Assembly: GCF_024213195.1 (NCBI RefSeq)
Contig: NZ_JANAVF010000020.1
Span: forward strand, 62,001-126,000
Length of the DNA: 64,000 bases
From: Streptomyces sp. TBY4
GTDB lineage: Bacteria; Actinomycetota; Actinomycetes; Streptomycetales; Streptomycetaceae
Direction of reading: 5' to 3'
Part shown: in pieces, positions 9,925 to 18,592 of the stretch
Numbering within the stretch: position 1 is the first letter of the stretch
Layout: every line of letters starts with the position of its first letter
Program-made: the position numbers and the translations under genes
The notes under the pieces: generated by a model
The model's database searches: none
What the model was told of the DNA's origin: nothing
The model's input: the letters and a program-made list of their open reading frames with translations, nothing else

Positions 9925-11610
9925 GTGATACGCAACGCGGCGCTGGGGAGCGCCGCAACACTGATCACCGGCACGCTGGCGGCGAGCCTGCTGCTCGCCC
10001 CGCAGGCGTCGGCCTCCCAGACCCTCCCGTCCGGCTTCGGCCGCGACAACCCGATCGCCGAGGCGATCGGCACCCAGATCGCCGCCGCCCGCGCGGCGCG
10101 CACCGGGATCGACTGGAAGGACTGCCCGCCCGACTGGGGTTTCGCGGCGCCCATCCAGTGCGGATACGTGAAGGTCCCGCTCGACTACAGCAAGCCCTTC
10201 GGCAAGACGATCGACATCGCGGTCGACCGCGCCGTCAGCACCGGCACCAAGGAGGAGCGCCAGGGCGCGCTGCTCTACAACCCGGGCGGCCCCGGCGCCT
10301 CCGGCATGCGCTTCCCGCGCCGGATCACCACCAAGAGCCCGCTGTGGGTCAACACCGCGAAGGCCTACGACTTCGTGGGCTTCGACCCGCGCGGCGTCGG
10401 CCACTCCGCGCCGATCTCCTGCATCGACCCGCAGGAGTACGTCAAGGCGCCCAAGGCCGACCCGGTGCCGGACAGCAAGGCCGACAAGGCCGCCCAGCGC
10501 AAGCTCGCCGAGGAGTACGCGGACGGCTGCAAGGAGCGCAGCGGCGAGATGCTGCCGTTCATGACCACGCCGAACATCGCGCGTGACCTGGACGTCATCC
10601 GTGCCGCCCTCGGCGAGAAGAAGCTGAACTTCATCGGCGTCTCCTACGGCACCTACATCGCCGGGGTCTACGCGACCCTGTTCCCGACGCAGGTGCGCCG
10701 CATGATCGCGGACAGCGTGGTCGACCCGTCCCGCGACAACATCTGGTACGAGGCCAACCTCGGCCAGGACGTCGCCTTCCAGATGCGCTGGAACGACTGG
10801 CAGGACTGGGTCGCGAAGAACGACGCCTCCTTCCACCTCGGCACCACCCGCGCCGCGGTCGAGGCCAAGTGGCTGGCGCTGCGCGCCAAGGCCAAGGCCA
10901 ACCCGCTCGGCGGGATCGTCGGCCCGGCGGAGCTCATCGGCTTCTTCCAGAGCGCCCCGTACTACGACTCCTCCTGGGTGCCCGTCGCCCAGACCTGGGC
11001 CGCGTACGAGGCCGGTGACGAGCAGGCGCTGATCGACGCCATCGCCCCCGACATGAGCGACACCGCGGGCAACGCCTCGGCGGAGAACGGCAACGCGGTG
11101 TACACCGCCGTGGAGTGCGCCGACGCCAAGTGGCCCACCAGCTGGTCCAAGTGGGACCGGGACAACACCAGGCTGCACGCCCAGTACCCCTTCATGACCT
11201 GGGCCAACGCGTGGATGAACCTGCCCTGCGCCACTTGGAAGTCCAAGCAGCACCACGCGATCGAGGTCGGGGTCGGCCCGGGCCGCGGTCTGCCCCCGGT
11301 GCTGATCGTCCAGGCCGAGCGTGACGCAGCCACGCCGTACAAGGGCGGGGTCTCGCTCAACCAGCGGCTCGCCGGCTCGCGCCTGATCACCGAGAAGAGT
11401 GCCGGTTCGCACGGTGTCACCAACCTGGTGAACCCCTGCATCAACACCCGGGTCGACACCTACCTGCTCACCGGCAAGGTCGACGCCCAGAACGTGACGT
11501 GCGACCCGCACGCCACCCCGGTGGCCCCGGCCCCCGTCGCCGCCAAGCTGCTCGCGCCGGCCCCGGCCGCCGACCAGCAGGCGATCGACGAGCTCCCGGC
11601 CGTCCGCTAG
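9925..11610 (+). CDS. Secreted S33 tripeptidyl aminopeptidase-like hydrolase
   Basis: A 561-residue secreted alpha/beta-hydrolase of the SlpD/SlpE/Tap type, which removes tripeptides from secreted proteins. A signal peptide covers roughly residues 1-32 (ends PQASA-S). The nucleophile elbow is GVSYG (S240), the acid is D467 in QAERDAATPY, and the histidine is H496 in GSHGVTN. The oxyanion block NPGGPGASG precedes the nucleophile. The C-terminus is an Ala/Pro-rich tail. GTG 9925 is chosen because it starts the signal peptide. It is a monocistronic gene 220 bp after ureD and ends at a hairpin shared with the convergent acyltransferase gene. Confidence 0.9.
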   Translation: MIRNAALGSAATLITGTLAASLLLAPQASASQTLPSGFGRDNPIAEAIGTQIAAARAARTGIDWKDCPPDWGFAAPIQCGYVKVPLDYSKPFGKTIDIAVDRAVSTGTKEERQGALLYNPGGPGASGMRFPRRITTKSPLWVNTAKAYDFVGFDPRGVGHSAPISCIDPQEYVKAPKADPVPDSKADKAAQRKLAEEYADGCKERSGEMLPFMTTPNIARDLDVIRAALGEKKLNFIGVSYGTYIAGVYATLFPTQVRRMIADSVVDPSRDNIWYEANLGQDVAFQMRWNDWQDWVAKNDASFHLGTTRAAVEAKWLALRAKAKANPLGGIVGPAELIGFFQSAPYYDSSWVPVAQTWAAYEAGDEQALIDAIAPDMSDTAGNASAENGNAVYTAVECADAKWPTSWSKWDRDNTRLHAQYPFMTWANAWMNLPCATWKSKQHHAIEVGVGPGRGLPPVLIVQAERDAATPYKGGVSLNQRLAGSRLITEKSAGSHGVTNLVNPCINTRVDTYLLTGKVDAQNVTCDPHATPVAPAPVAAKLLAPAPAADQQAIDELPAVR

Positions 11611-11616
11611 CCCTGA

Positions 11617-11664
11617 GAAGGCCCGGCACGGGGGAAGGCTCAGCGCGTCCTGCGCCGGGCCTTC
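11617..11664. terminator. Bidirectional hairpin between peptidase and acyltransferase genes
   Basis: GAAGGCCCGGC (11617-11627) and GCCGGGCCTTC (11654-11664) are perfect 11-bp inverted arms. The hairpin starts seven bases after the peptidase stop and its right arm lies in the 3' end of the convergent acyltransferase gene, so it can terminate from both sides. There is no strong U tract, as is common in Streptomyces. Confidence 0.65.
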
Positions 11665-12353
11665 TTCCGTGCTTCCTCCTCCTCCGCCTTCACCTCGGCG
11701 GCGTACCGGTCCACGTACTCCTGGCCGGACAGGGCGAGGACCTCGTACATGATCTCGTCGGTGATGGCCCGCAGCACGGCCCGCTCGCCCTCCATCCCCG
11801 CGTACCGGGAGAAGTCCAGCGGCCGGCCGAAGCGGATCGTGACCCGGCGGATCTTGGGGATCTTCTGCCCGGGCGGCTGGATCTCGAAGGTCCCGACCAT
11901 CGCGCACGGGACGACGGGCACCCCGGCGCCCAGCGCCATCGCGGCCACGCCGACCTTGCCCTTGTAGAGCCGCCCGTCGTGCGAGCGGGTGCCCTCCGGG
12001 TAGATGCCGAGCAGTTCACCCTTGGACAGCACCCCGAGCCCCTCGCGGAGCGCCGCCTGACCGGCGTCCTTGCCGGAGCGGTCGACCGGGATCTGGCCCG
12101 CGCTGCGGAAGAAGGCGGCGGTGAGACGTCCCTTCACGCCCGGCCCGGTGAAGTACTCGGCCTTGGCGAGGAAGGTGATGCGCCGGCTGAGGATCGCCGG
12201 CATCAGGAAGTGGTCGGAGAAGGAGAGGTGGTTGCCCGCGATGATCGCGGCCCCGTCCTCGGGGATGTTCTCCAGACCTTCGATGCGGGGCCGGAACAGG
12301 AGCCGCAGCAGCGGCCCCAGGATCACGTGCTTGAGCAAGTGGTAGAACACCAA
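11640..12353 (-). CDS. Lysophospholipid acyltransferase (PlsC-like)
   Basis: A 237-residue membrane-associated 1-acylglycerol-3-phosphate acyltransferase-like enzyme. The catalytic HX4D motif is NHLSFSDHF (H42, D47), and the acceptor-binding motif is YPEGTRSHDG. One hydrophobic segment at the N-terminus (HVILGPLLRLLF) probably anchors it. The C-terminus is highly charged (EEEEARKKARRRTR). The start is a GTG at 12353. It probably acts in phospholipid synthesis or remodelling; the precise acyl donor and acceptor cannot be read from the sequence. Confidence 0.9.
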   Translation of the reverse strand: MVFYHLLKHVILGPLLRLLFRPRIEGLENIPEDGAAIIAGNHLSFSDHFLMPAILSRRITFLAKAEYFTGPGVKGRLTAAFFRSAGQIPVDRSGKDAGQAALREGLGVLSKGELLGIYPEGTRSHDGRLYKGKVGVAAMALGAGVPVVPCAMVGTFEIQPPGQKIPKIRRVTIRFGRPLDFSRYAGMEGERAVLRAITDEIMYEVLALSGQEYVDRYAAEVKAEEEEARKKARRRTR

Positions 12354-12427
12354 GCGGCTCCCGTCGACGTTCCGTGGTCATGGAACATCCTACGGACGGT
12401 CAGCCCGGGGGTGCAGGGGGCGGTGGC

Positions 12428-12586
12428 TCAGGTACCGCCCGAGGCAGCCATGCCCGCGGTGAGCAGCCCCAGCACCACCCAGCCGAACCACAGCCAGCCG
12501 TTGCTTCCGAGGGCCACGGAGTACGTGGCGATCGCCACCAGGGAGGCGAAGGTCATCAGTGCCATCGCCTTCACGGATCCGGTCAT
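12428..12586 (-). CDS. Small two-segment membrane protein (hypothetical)
   Basis: A 52-residue protein with two hydrophobic stretches, about residues 8-26 (MALMTFASLVAIATYSVAL) and 31-48 (WLWFGWVVLGLLTAGMAA), separated by a Gly-Ser-Asn turn. It sits between the CtaG-like gene (32 bp upstream) and the acyltransferase gene on the same strand. I do not recognise a family with certainty. The good hydrophobic pattern and the match in strand support a real gene. Confidence 0.65.
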   Translation of the reverse strand: MTGSVKAMALMTFASLVAIATYSVALGSNGWLWFGWVVLGLLTAGMAASGGT

Positions 12587-12618
12587 GCCCCATGGTGGCG
12601 CCTGAAGGTGGTTCCGCG

Positions 12619-13587
12619 CTACTGGCCACGCGCTTGGAGCGAGGCGAGATACGAGTTGTAGGCCGCCAGCTCCTGGTCCCCGTTGCGGTCCTCGGACCGG
12701 TCGGAGCGCTTCGCCGCCCGCTGTTCGGAGTGGTACCACTGGTAGACCAGCGCGATCAGCACCAGCACCGAGGGGATCTCGCTGAAGGCCCAGGCGATGC
12801 CGCCACCCCACTGCTGGTCGAGCAGCGGGTCGATGCCGAGGGAGGCAGGCGGGTTCGCGTACGTCTTGATCATCGGCTCGCTGGCCATCATCAGCGCGAT
12901 GCCGAAGAAGGCGTGGAAGGGCATTCCGGCGAACAGCTCCAGCATCCGCATCACGTAGCCGGGGCGGTGCGGGCCCGGGTCCACGCCCATGATCGGCCAG
13001 AAGAAGACGAGGCCGACGGCGAGGAAGTGCACCATCATCGCGATGTGGCCGGTCTTCGAACCCATCAGGAAGTCGAAGAGCGGGGTGAAGTAGAGGCCGT
13101 AGAGGCTGGCGATGAACATCGGGATGGTGAACACCGGATGGGTGATCACCTTCATGTACCGGCTGTGCAGGAGCATCAGCAGCAGCTCGCGCGGCCCCTT
13201 GTGGCCGCGGGCCGCCGGCGGCAGCGCGCGCAGCGCCAGGGTCACGGGTGCGCCCAGCAGCAGCAGGATCGGGCTGAGCATGCTGATCACCATGTGCTGG
13301 ACCATGTGCACGCTGAACATGACCATGCCGTAGTCGTTCAGCTTGGTGCACATCACCAGGGCCACGCTCAGCACGCCGATGGTGAAGGCGACCGACCGGC
13401 CGACCGGCCAGGCGTCCCCGCGTGCGCGCAGCCGCAGCACGCCCCACGCGTACAGACCGAGGCCGAGGAGCGAGCCGATCAGGAAGAAGGCGTCGAAGGA
13501 GAACTCGAGGCCGCGCCCGAGAGTGAAGGGCGGCAGGTCCATGTTCATGTCCATGCCGTCGTGCGCGAGGTAACTCAATCTCTTCAC
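12619..13587 (-). CDS. CtaG-like cytochrome c oxidase assembly membrane protein
   Basis: A 322-residue polytopic membrane protein of the caa3_CtaG family, linked to copper insertion and assembly of cytochrome oxidase. There are about seven to nine hydrophobic segments; conserved histidines and methionines occur in VHMVQHMVISMLSPILL, and in the Met/His-rich N-terminus (HDGMDMNMDLPPF), which could bind copper. The start is GTG at 13587; a shorter start at the internal MDMNM is possible but has no better ribosome site. A GC-rich pfkA terminator lies just upstream, so the gene has its own promoter. Confidence 0.88.
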   Translation of the reverse strand: MKRLSYLAHDGMDMNMDLPPFTLGRGLEFSFDAFFLIGSLLGLGLYAWGVLRLRARGDAWPVGRSVAFTIGVLSVALVMCTKLNDYGMVMFSVHMVQHMVISMLSPILLLLGAPVTLALRALPPAARGHKGPRELLLMLLHSRYMKVITHPVFTIPMFIASLYGLYFTPLFDFLMGSKTGHIAMMVHFLAVGLVFFWPIMGVDPGPHRPGYVMRMLELFAGMPFHAFFGIALMMASEPMIKTYANPPASLGIDPLLDQQWGGGIAWAFSEIPSVLVLIALVYQWYHSEQRAAKRSDRSEDRNGDQELAAYNSYLASLQARGQ

Positions 13588-13619
13588 TCCCTTGACTGCG
13601 GTGCCCCACCACAGTAGTG

Positions 13620-13651
13620 CCGCCCCCGGACGGGAAATCGTCCGGGGGCGG
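13620..13651 (-). terminator. Terminator of pfkA
   Basis: A perfect 13-bp stem (CCGCCCCCGGACG / CGTCCGGGGGCGG) with a six-base loop lies 20 bp after the pfkA stop on its strand. It separates pfkA from the CtaG-like gene. Confidence 0.8.
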
Positions 13652-13670
13652 TGTCAGGAGAGGGGAAAGA

Positions 13671-14699
13671 TCACAGAACGTTCTGCGCCTCGTCGTACCG
13701 CTCGGCCGGAACCGTCTTCAGCGTCTGCACCGCGTCCGCGAGCGGCACCATCTCGATCTCCGTGCCGCGCAGCGCCGTCAGCATCCCGAACTCGCCCCGG
13801 TGGGCCGCCTCCACCGCGTGCCAGCCGAAGCGGGTCGCGAGGACGCGGTCGTACGCCGTGGGCGTGCCGCCGCGCTGGACGTGGCCCAGGATGACCGGCC
13901 GGGCCTCCTTGCCGAGACGTTCCTCCAGCTCGACGGCGAGACGGTTGCCGATGCCGGCGAACCGCTCGTGGCCGTACATGTCGGTGCCGCCCTCCTCCAG
14001 GGCCATCGAGCTGCCCGCCGCGGGCTTGGCGCCCTCGGCGACCACGACGATCGCGAAGCGCTTGCCCTGCTCGAAGCGTTCGCCGACGATCGCCGTCAGC
14101 TGCTCGATGTCGAACGGGCGCTCCGGCACGACGATGGCGTGCGCGCCGGCCGCCATGCCCGAGTGCAGGGCGATCCAGCCGGTGTGGCGGCCCATGACCT
14201 CCACGACCATCACGCGCTGGTGGGACTCGGCGGTGGTCTTCAGCCGGTCCAGGGCCTCGGTGGCGACGCCGACCGCGGTGTCGAAGCCGAAGGTGACGTC
14301 GGTCGAGGCGATGTCGTTGTCGATCGTCTTGGGGACGCCGACGATCGGCAGGCCGCCCTGCGAGAGCAGGTTCGCGGCCTTCAGGGTGCCCTCGCCGCCG
14401 ATCGGGATGATGGCGTCCAGGCCGAGGTCGGCGACGTGACCGCGGGCCCGCTCCACGCCGTCGCGCAGATGGGCGGGCTGGACCCGGGAGGAGCCCAGGA
14501 TGGTGCCGCCGCGGGCCAGGATGCCGCTCACGGCGTCCAGGTCGAGCTTGCGGTAGTCGCACTCCAGCAGGCCGCGCCAGCCGTCGTGGAAGCCGATGAC
14601 CTCGTCGCCGTGGTCGACGACGGCGCGGTGCACGACGGAGCGGATGACGGCATTGAGCCCGGGGCAGTCGCCTCCGGAAGTGAGCACACCAATGCGCAT
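13671..14699 (-). CDS. pfkA: 6-phosphofructokinase PfkA
   Basis: A 342-residue glycolytic enzyme that phosphorylates fructose 6-phosphate. SGGDCPGLN is at the N-terminus, GGEGTLKAA is the nucleotide loop, and PKTIDNDI carries the catalytic aspartates. Glycine after GGE (position 104 in E. coli numbering) points to ATP use. Lysine in PKTIDND (position 124) is otherwise typical of pyrophosphate enzymes; this Gly/Lys combination is known for the ATP-dependent actinobacterial group III enzymes. The frame extends 14 codons upstream, but MRIGVLTSGG at 14699 is the family start. S. coelicolor has three paralogues, so this may not be the main one. Confidence 0.93.
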   Translation of the reverse strand: MRIGVLTSGGDCPGLNAVIRSVVHRAVVDHGDEVIGFHDGWRGLLECDYRKLDLDAVSGILARGGTILGSSRVQPAHLRDGVERARGHVADLGLDAIIPIGGEGTLKAANLLSQGGLPIVGVPKTIDNDIASTDVTFGFDTAVGVATEALDRLKTTAESHQRVMVVEVMGRHTGWIALHSGMAAGAHAIVVPERPFDIEQLTAIVGERFEQGKRFAIVVVAEGAKPAAGSSMALEEGGTDMYGHERFAGIGNRLAVELEERLGKEARPVILGHVQRGGTPTAYDRVLATRFGWHAVEAAHRGEFGMLTALRGTEIEMVPLADAVQTLKTVPAERYDEAQNVL

Positions 14700-14839
14700 G
14701 GCAGGAAGGACCTTTGCAACGTGGGCCGACGACCGGACCACGTCGTCCGGTTGGAACTACCCAGCACCCTACAAGCGGATCGAGGGTGGACTGAACCATC
14801 CTCCACATGCTGGTCAGATAAGTCGTACGAACGCACGTC

Positions 14840-14869
14840 GGCCCGGATCCCCCCAGGGGAATCCGGGCC
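14840..14869 (-). terminator. Terminator of the murT-gatD operon
   Basis: GGCCCGGAT (14840-14848) pairs with ATCCGGGCC (14861-14869) around a 12-base loop that itself holds CCCC/GGGG. It lies about 27 bp after the gatD stop on the minus strand and before the pfkA promoter region. Confidence 0.7.
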
Positions 14870-14895
14870 GAACACCAGGTGTCGTGAGGGGACCG

Positions 14896-15624
14896 CTACG
14901 CGGGCTGCGTGGCCGCCGCGATCCGCTCGGCGCGCAGCGCCTCGTACCAGCGGTCGTCGATCGGCGGCAGCGCGTTCACGTCGAGGGCCAGCTTCAGCAG
15001 CAGGTCCGCGATCTGCGGGTTGCGCGCCAGCACGGGCCCGTGCATGTACGTGCCGAACACCGTGTCGTTGTACGCGCCTTCGGTGCCGTCACCGGTGCCG
15101 TTGCCCCGGCCCATCGTGACCCGGGCGAAGGGCTTGGCCGTCGGGCCCAGGTGCGTGACGCCCTGGTGGTTCTCGAAGCCGGTCAGCTGCGGCAGCCCGA
15201 GCCGCGGGTCGATGTCCCCCAGCACGTCGCCGACGCACCGCTCGCCCTCGCCGCGCACGGTCACCACGTCCAGCAGGCCGAGGCCCTCCTGGCGCTGGCC
15301 GACGTCGTTGACGAACTCCTGCCCCAGGATCTGGTACCCGGCGCAGACGGAGAAGACGATCGCCCCGTTCGAGACGGCGCGCTCCAGGCCGCCGTCGCGC
15401 AGCAGCCGCTCGGCGGCCAGCCGCTGCGGCCGGTCCTCGCCGCCGCCGATCAGGTAGATGTCGCCCGAGGTCGGGATCGGCTGGTCGCTGCGCACGTCCA
15501 CGCGCTGCACGTCCAGGCCGCGCCGGCGGGCTCGGCGCTCGACGACCAGGGCGTTGCCCTGGTCTCCGTACGTGCTGAGCAGGTCGGGGTAGACCCACAC
15601 GAGACGCAGGCTGTTGTCGCTCAT
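14896..15624 (-). CDS. gatD: Lipid II glutaminase subunit GatD
   Basis: A 242-residue class I glutamine amidotransferase that releases ammonia from glutamine for MurT, which amidates the D-glutamate of lipid II. The nucleophile is C94 in VFSVCAGYQILG and the histidine is H195 in GTYMHGPVL, as in CobB/CobQ-type GATases. As in staphylococcal GatD, no catalytic glutamate is obvious. It lies 19 bp after murT on the same strand, so the two-subunit enzyme is made from one transcript. Confidence 0.92.
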   Translation of the reverse strand: MSDNSLRLVWVYPDLLSTYGDQGNALVVERRARRRGLDVQRVDVRSDQPIPTSGDIYLIGGGEDRPQRLAAERLLRDGGLERAVSNGAIVFSVCAGYQILGQEFVNDVGQRQEGLGLLDVVTVRGEGERCVGDVLGDIDPRLGLPQLTGFENHQGVTHLGPTAKPFARVTMGRGNGTGDGTEGAYNDTVFGTYMHGPVLARNPQIADLLLKLALDVNALPPIDDRWYEALRAERIAAATQPA

Positions 15625-15643
15625 GCTCTTGTCCTTATGGGTA

Positions 15644-16882
15644 CTAGTTGCCGACGCGGCGGCGCACGTCCTGGAAGGCGGTGTAGTTGGCGATCAGCTC
15701 GATCTGTCCGGGCGGCGCCAGCTGCACGGCCTCGTCGAGGGTCTCGCACACCCGGAAGTCCAGGCCCGCGACCTCGAGGCGGACCGCGAGGTCCAGCTTG
15801 CGGTCGCCGATCACGAAGATCGGGTGGCCGGCCAGGCGCGGGTAGTCCACGTCCCACAGCCAGGAGGTGTCGGTGCCGTCCGCGCCGCGCGCGTTGACCG
15901 ACAGGATCACCGGGGCCGGCGGCGGGTCGATCAGGGAGAAGGTCTCCAGCCAGCCGGCCGGGTTCTTCGCGAGCAGCAGCCGCAGTTCGCGGCCCTGGAA
16001 GCTGACCACGTCGTAGCGGCCGGCGACGGCCTGGACCTGGTACATCCGCTCCAGCGCGACCTGCGGCGGGACGCCGAAGACGGCTGCCACGGCGGCCGAG
16101 GTGGCGGCGTTCGCCTTGTTGGCGCGGCCCGGGAGCTGGAGGCTGATCGGCCAGGCGCTGCCGTGCGGGTCGAGCACGTGGTCGCCGGAGAGCACCCAGC
16201 TCGGGGTGGGACGCCGGAAACCGCACTCGCCGCAGAACCAGTCGTCGCCCGGACGCTGCATGACGCCACCGCAGGAGGGGCACGACCAGGCGTCGTCCTT
16301 CCACTCCTGGCCGGCCGCGACCCACACCACGTTCTGCGAGGAGGAGGCGGCCCACACGATGAGCGGGTCGTCCGCGTTCGCGACGACCACGGCCTTGGAG
16401 CCCGAGAGGCCCTCGCGCCACTTCTCGGCGAGCATGCGGGTCTCGGCGGCGCGGTCCAGCTGGTCGCGGGAGAGGTTGAGCAGGGCGATCACCTTGGGCG
16501 TGACGTCCCGGGCCACTCCGGCCAGGTACTTCTCGTCCACCTCGATGACGCCGTACTTGGCGTCCGAGCCGCCCGCCAGGGCGGAGGTGATGCCCGCGGG
16601 CATGTTCGCGCCCAGAGCGTTGGAGACGACCGGACCGCTGGCCCGCAGGGCCTCCGCGATCAGCCGGGTCGTCGTGGTCTTGCCGTTCGTCGCCGAGACG
16701 AGGACGACGTCGAGATGCTGCGCGAGCGCTCCGAGGAGATCGGGGTCGAGTTTGAGTGCGACCTTGCCACCGATCACCGATCCGCTTCCGCGTCCCGCGG
16801 CCCGCGACACCGCCGCCGCGGCCTTGCCCGCCGTCACGGCCAGCTTGGCCCGCGGCGAAAGCGGCTCTGTGTTGCCTGCCAT
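15644..16882 (-). CDS. murT: Lipid II isoglutaminyl synthase subunit MurT
   Basis: A 412-residue Mur-ligase-type enzyme that activates the D-Glu alpha-carboxylate of lipid II with ATP for amidation by GatD-derived ammonia. The P-loop is SATNGKTTTT (GKT at 67-69), VIEVDE is the Mur-ligase acidic motif, and an inserted zinc ribbon has C201, C204, C217 and C220, a MurT hallmark. The C-terminal DUF1727 region binds GatD. ATG 16882 has AAGGAGG at the right distance; an open extension upstream to 17716 runs through the antisense of def and is rejected. Confidence 0.93.
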   Translation of the reverse strand: MAGNTEPLSPRAKLAVTAGKAAAAVSRAAGRGSGSVIGGKVALKLDPDLLGALAQHLDVVLVSATNGKTTTTRLIAEALRASGPVVSNALGANMPAGITSALAGGSDAKYGVIEVDEKYLAGVARDVTPKVIALLNLSRDQLDRAAETRMLAEKWREGLSGSKAVVVANADDPLIVWAASSSQNVVWVAAGQEWKDDAWSCPSCGGVMQRPGDDWFCGECGFRRPTPSWVLSGDHVLDPHGSAWPISLQLPGRANKANAATSAAVAAVFGVPPQVALERMYQVQAVAGRYDVVSFQGRELRLLLAKNPAGWLETFSLIDPPPAPVILSVNARGADGTDTSWLWDVDYPRLAGHPIFVIGDRKLDLAVRLEVAGLDFRVCETLDEAVQLAPPGQIELIANYTAFQDVRRRVGN

Positions 16883-17005
16883 CGTCCCTTGTCCTCCTTG
16901 CGTCGGTCGCCCCCAGCCTATCCATGACCTGCCCGCGCCCCGACCGCGGCGCCCCCGGTCCGCCGAAGATCTCCTCATATAGTCGCCCGTCGTACCCTTA
17001 CGCCC

Positions 17006-17575
17006 ATGCGACAGCGCCCCCGCCCCCTCCCCGGTACCTCCGGCATCGTCCGCACCATGAGCCTGCTGGGCGACCCGGTGCTCCATTCCGCTTGTGCGGA
17101 GGTCACCGAGTTCGGGCCGGCCCTCGACCGGCTCATCGAGGACATGTTCGCCACGATGTACGCCGCCCAGGGCGTCGGCCTCGCCGCGAACCAGATCGGC
17201 GTCGGGCAGCGGGTGTTCGTGTACGACTGCCCCGACGACGAGGACGTCCGCCACGTCGGGCACATCGTCAACCCGCGGCTGGTCTCTGTCGAGGGGGACG
17301 AGTTCGCCGGGCCCGAGGGGTGTCTGTCCCTGCCGGGACTGGAGGCGGCCACGGTCCGCTTCGACGAGGCCGTCGTGGAGGGCTTCACCTCGGACGGGGC
17401 GGCGGTGCGGGTGGCTGGGAGCGGGTTCTTCGCGCGGTGCCTGCAGCACGAGTGCGATCACCTGGCCGGTGTGGTGTACGCGGAGCGGGTCGCGGGGCTG
17501 CGGGCGCGCAAGCTGCGCCGGCAGATCCGGAAGACCGACTGGGGTCGGGCCGGGATCCACGCGCTGGGGGAGTGA
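17006..17575 (+). CDS. def: Peptide deformylase Def
   Basis: A 189-residue metalloenzyme that removes the formyl group from nascent proteins. The three family motifs are complete: GVGLAANQIG (57-66), EGCLSLPG with metal ligand C106, and QHECDHLAG with H148, E149 and H152. The canonical third motif ends LDG or LNG; here it is LAG. A TATAGT -10-like hexamer (16978-16983) lies only about 20 bp before the ATG, so the leader would be very short. It is divergent from murT. Streptomycetes often carry several deformylases, so this may be a secondary copy. Confidence 0.93.
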   Translation: MRQRPRPLPGTSGIVRTMSLLGDPVLHSACAEVTEFGPALDRLIEDMFATMYAAQGVGLAANQIGVGQRVFVYDCPDDEDVRHVGHIVNPRLVSVEGDEFAGPEGCLSLPGLEAATVRFDEAVVEGFTSDGAAVRVAGSGFFARCLQHECDHLAGVVYAERVAGLRARKLRRQIRKTDWGRAGIHALGE

Positions 17576-17580
17576 CCCCG

Positions 17581-17731
17581 GCGGGGCCGGGGTTCCCGGG
17601 GCTCCGCCCCGGACCCCGCGCCTCAAGCGCCGGCGGGGCTGATTCTGCCGGGCAGGGCTGATTTTGCCCGGCGGGGCCGCGGTTCCCGGGGCTCCGCCCC
17701 GGGCCCCGCGCCTCAAGCGCCGGCGGGGCTG
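17581..17731. repeat. Duplicated GC-rich intergenic repeat (61 bp, two copies)
   Basis: Copies at 17581-17641 and 17671-17731 differ at two positions and have a 90-bp period. Each contains the self-complementary CCCGGGGCTCCGCCCCGGG-type hairpin and the segment CGCCTCAAGCGCCGGCGGGG. I recall this as a widespread Streptomyces intergenic repeat found after genes. Here it follows def and may also act as a terminator. Further weaker fragments (GGGCCGGATGTGCCCGG) run on to the TetR gene end. Confidence 0.75.
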
Positions 17732-17804
17732 GATTTGCCCGATGGGGGCCGGATGCGCCCGGCAGGGCCGAAAGCGAAGCGGGGCCGGATGTGCCCGGTG
17801 GGCT

Positions 17805-18449
17805 CTAGAAGCCCGGGCCGTCTGCGCGGTTGCCTGCTGTGGCCAGGCGGCCCCAGAGGAGGTCGGTGAGGGCGCTGACGAGTTCCTTGCGGTCGCAGGG
17901 GCGTTCGCCGAGCCACCAGTCGCCCGCCGCGTGCATCATGCCGACGATGCCGTGCCCCCAGACCCGGGCCAGGCGTTCGCCGCCGGGGCCGAGGTCCACG
18001 CGTTCGCCGATCACCTGGGCCAGCTCCTCGCCGAGGCGGCGCAGCAGCGGGGCGGAGTGCAGGCCGACGTCGAAGCCGCGCTCGGGGGCCTGGGAGTCCT
18101 CGGCCGGGTGCATGAGGAAGCGGTAGACCTGGGGGCGGGCCTCGATCGCCGCCAGATAGGTGTCGAGGGTGGCCTCCACCCGGCTGCGCCGTTCGGCGGG
18201 GGCGTCCAGGGCCGCGCGCAGGGAGTCGAGCAGGGCGTCCGTGTGCCGGACGGCCAGGGCCTGGTAGAGGCCGGCCTTGTCGCCGAAGTGGCGGTAGAGG
18301 ATGGGCTTGGTGATCCCGGCCTCCGCGGCGATGGCGTTCATGGACGCCTTGGGGCCGTCCCGGAGGACGACCCGGTCGGCGGCCTCCAGCAGCTCCCGCC
18401 GCCGGCGCTCCGCCGCTCCCGGCTCGCCGGACTGCCGTGTGGTCTCCAT
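17805..18449 (-). CDS. TetR-family transcriptional regulator
   Basis: A 214-residue repressor-type regulator. The N-terminal helix-turn-helix is residues about 20-65 (LLEAADRVVLRDG, MNAIAAEAGITKPILYRHFGDK). The C-terminal region resembles TetR_C of fatty-acid-linked regulators, with two Trp in GDWWLG. ATG 18449 has GGGGAG upstream. It is divergent from an acyl-CoA dehydrogenase, and the 195-bp intergenic holds two related palindromes (18558-18571 and 18593-18607), so it probably represses that gene and itself in response to an acyl-CoA. Confidence 0.9.
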   Translation of the reverse strand: METTRQSGEPGAAERRRRELLEAADRVVLRDGPKASMNAIAAEAGITKPILYRHFGDKAGLYQALAVRHTDALLDSLRAALDAPAERRSRVEATLDTYLAAIEARPQVYRFLMHPAEDSQAPERGFDVGLHSAPLLRRLGEELAQVIGERVDLGPGGERLARVWGHGIVGMMHAAGDWWLGERPCDRKELVSALTDLLWGRLATAGNRADGPGF

Positions 18450-18547
18450 GCCGTGTCACTCCCCGCCCTTGCGATGTCCTGAGGCCCACGCAACGTAACA
18501 CCCCGCACACCCCGGTGATCTCATCGGCGGTCCGCCATCGCTCCTGC

Positions 18548-18577
18548 TTGACAGCGCTTACCGGCCGGTAACAGACT
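18548..18577 (+). promoter_or_regulatory. Candidate acyl-CoA dehydrogenase promoter with palindromic operator
   Basis: A consensus TTGACA (18548-18553) is followed after 18 bp by CAGACT, a TAGACT-like -10. The spacer contains the perfect palindrome TTACCGGCCGGTAA (18558-18571). A repressor on this site would sit between the two promoter elements, which is strong context for TetR control. Confidence 0.6.
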
Positions 18578-18592
18578 GGAATCGATGTGAGG

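Noticed and set aside
16883..17716. Extension of MurT upstream to 17716
   Set aside because: It would run antisense through def; ATG 16882 has AAGGAGG and the normal MurT start.
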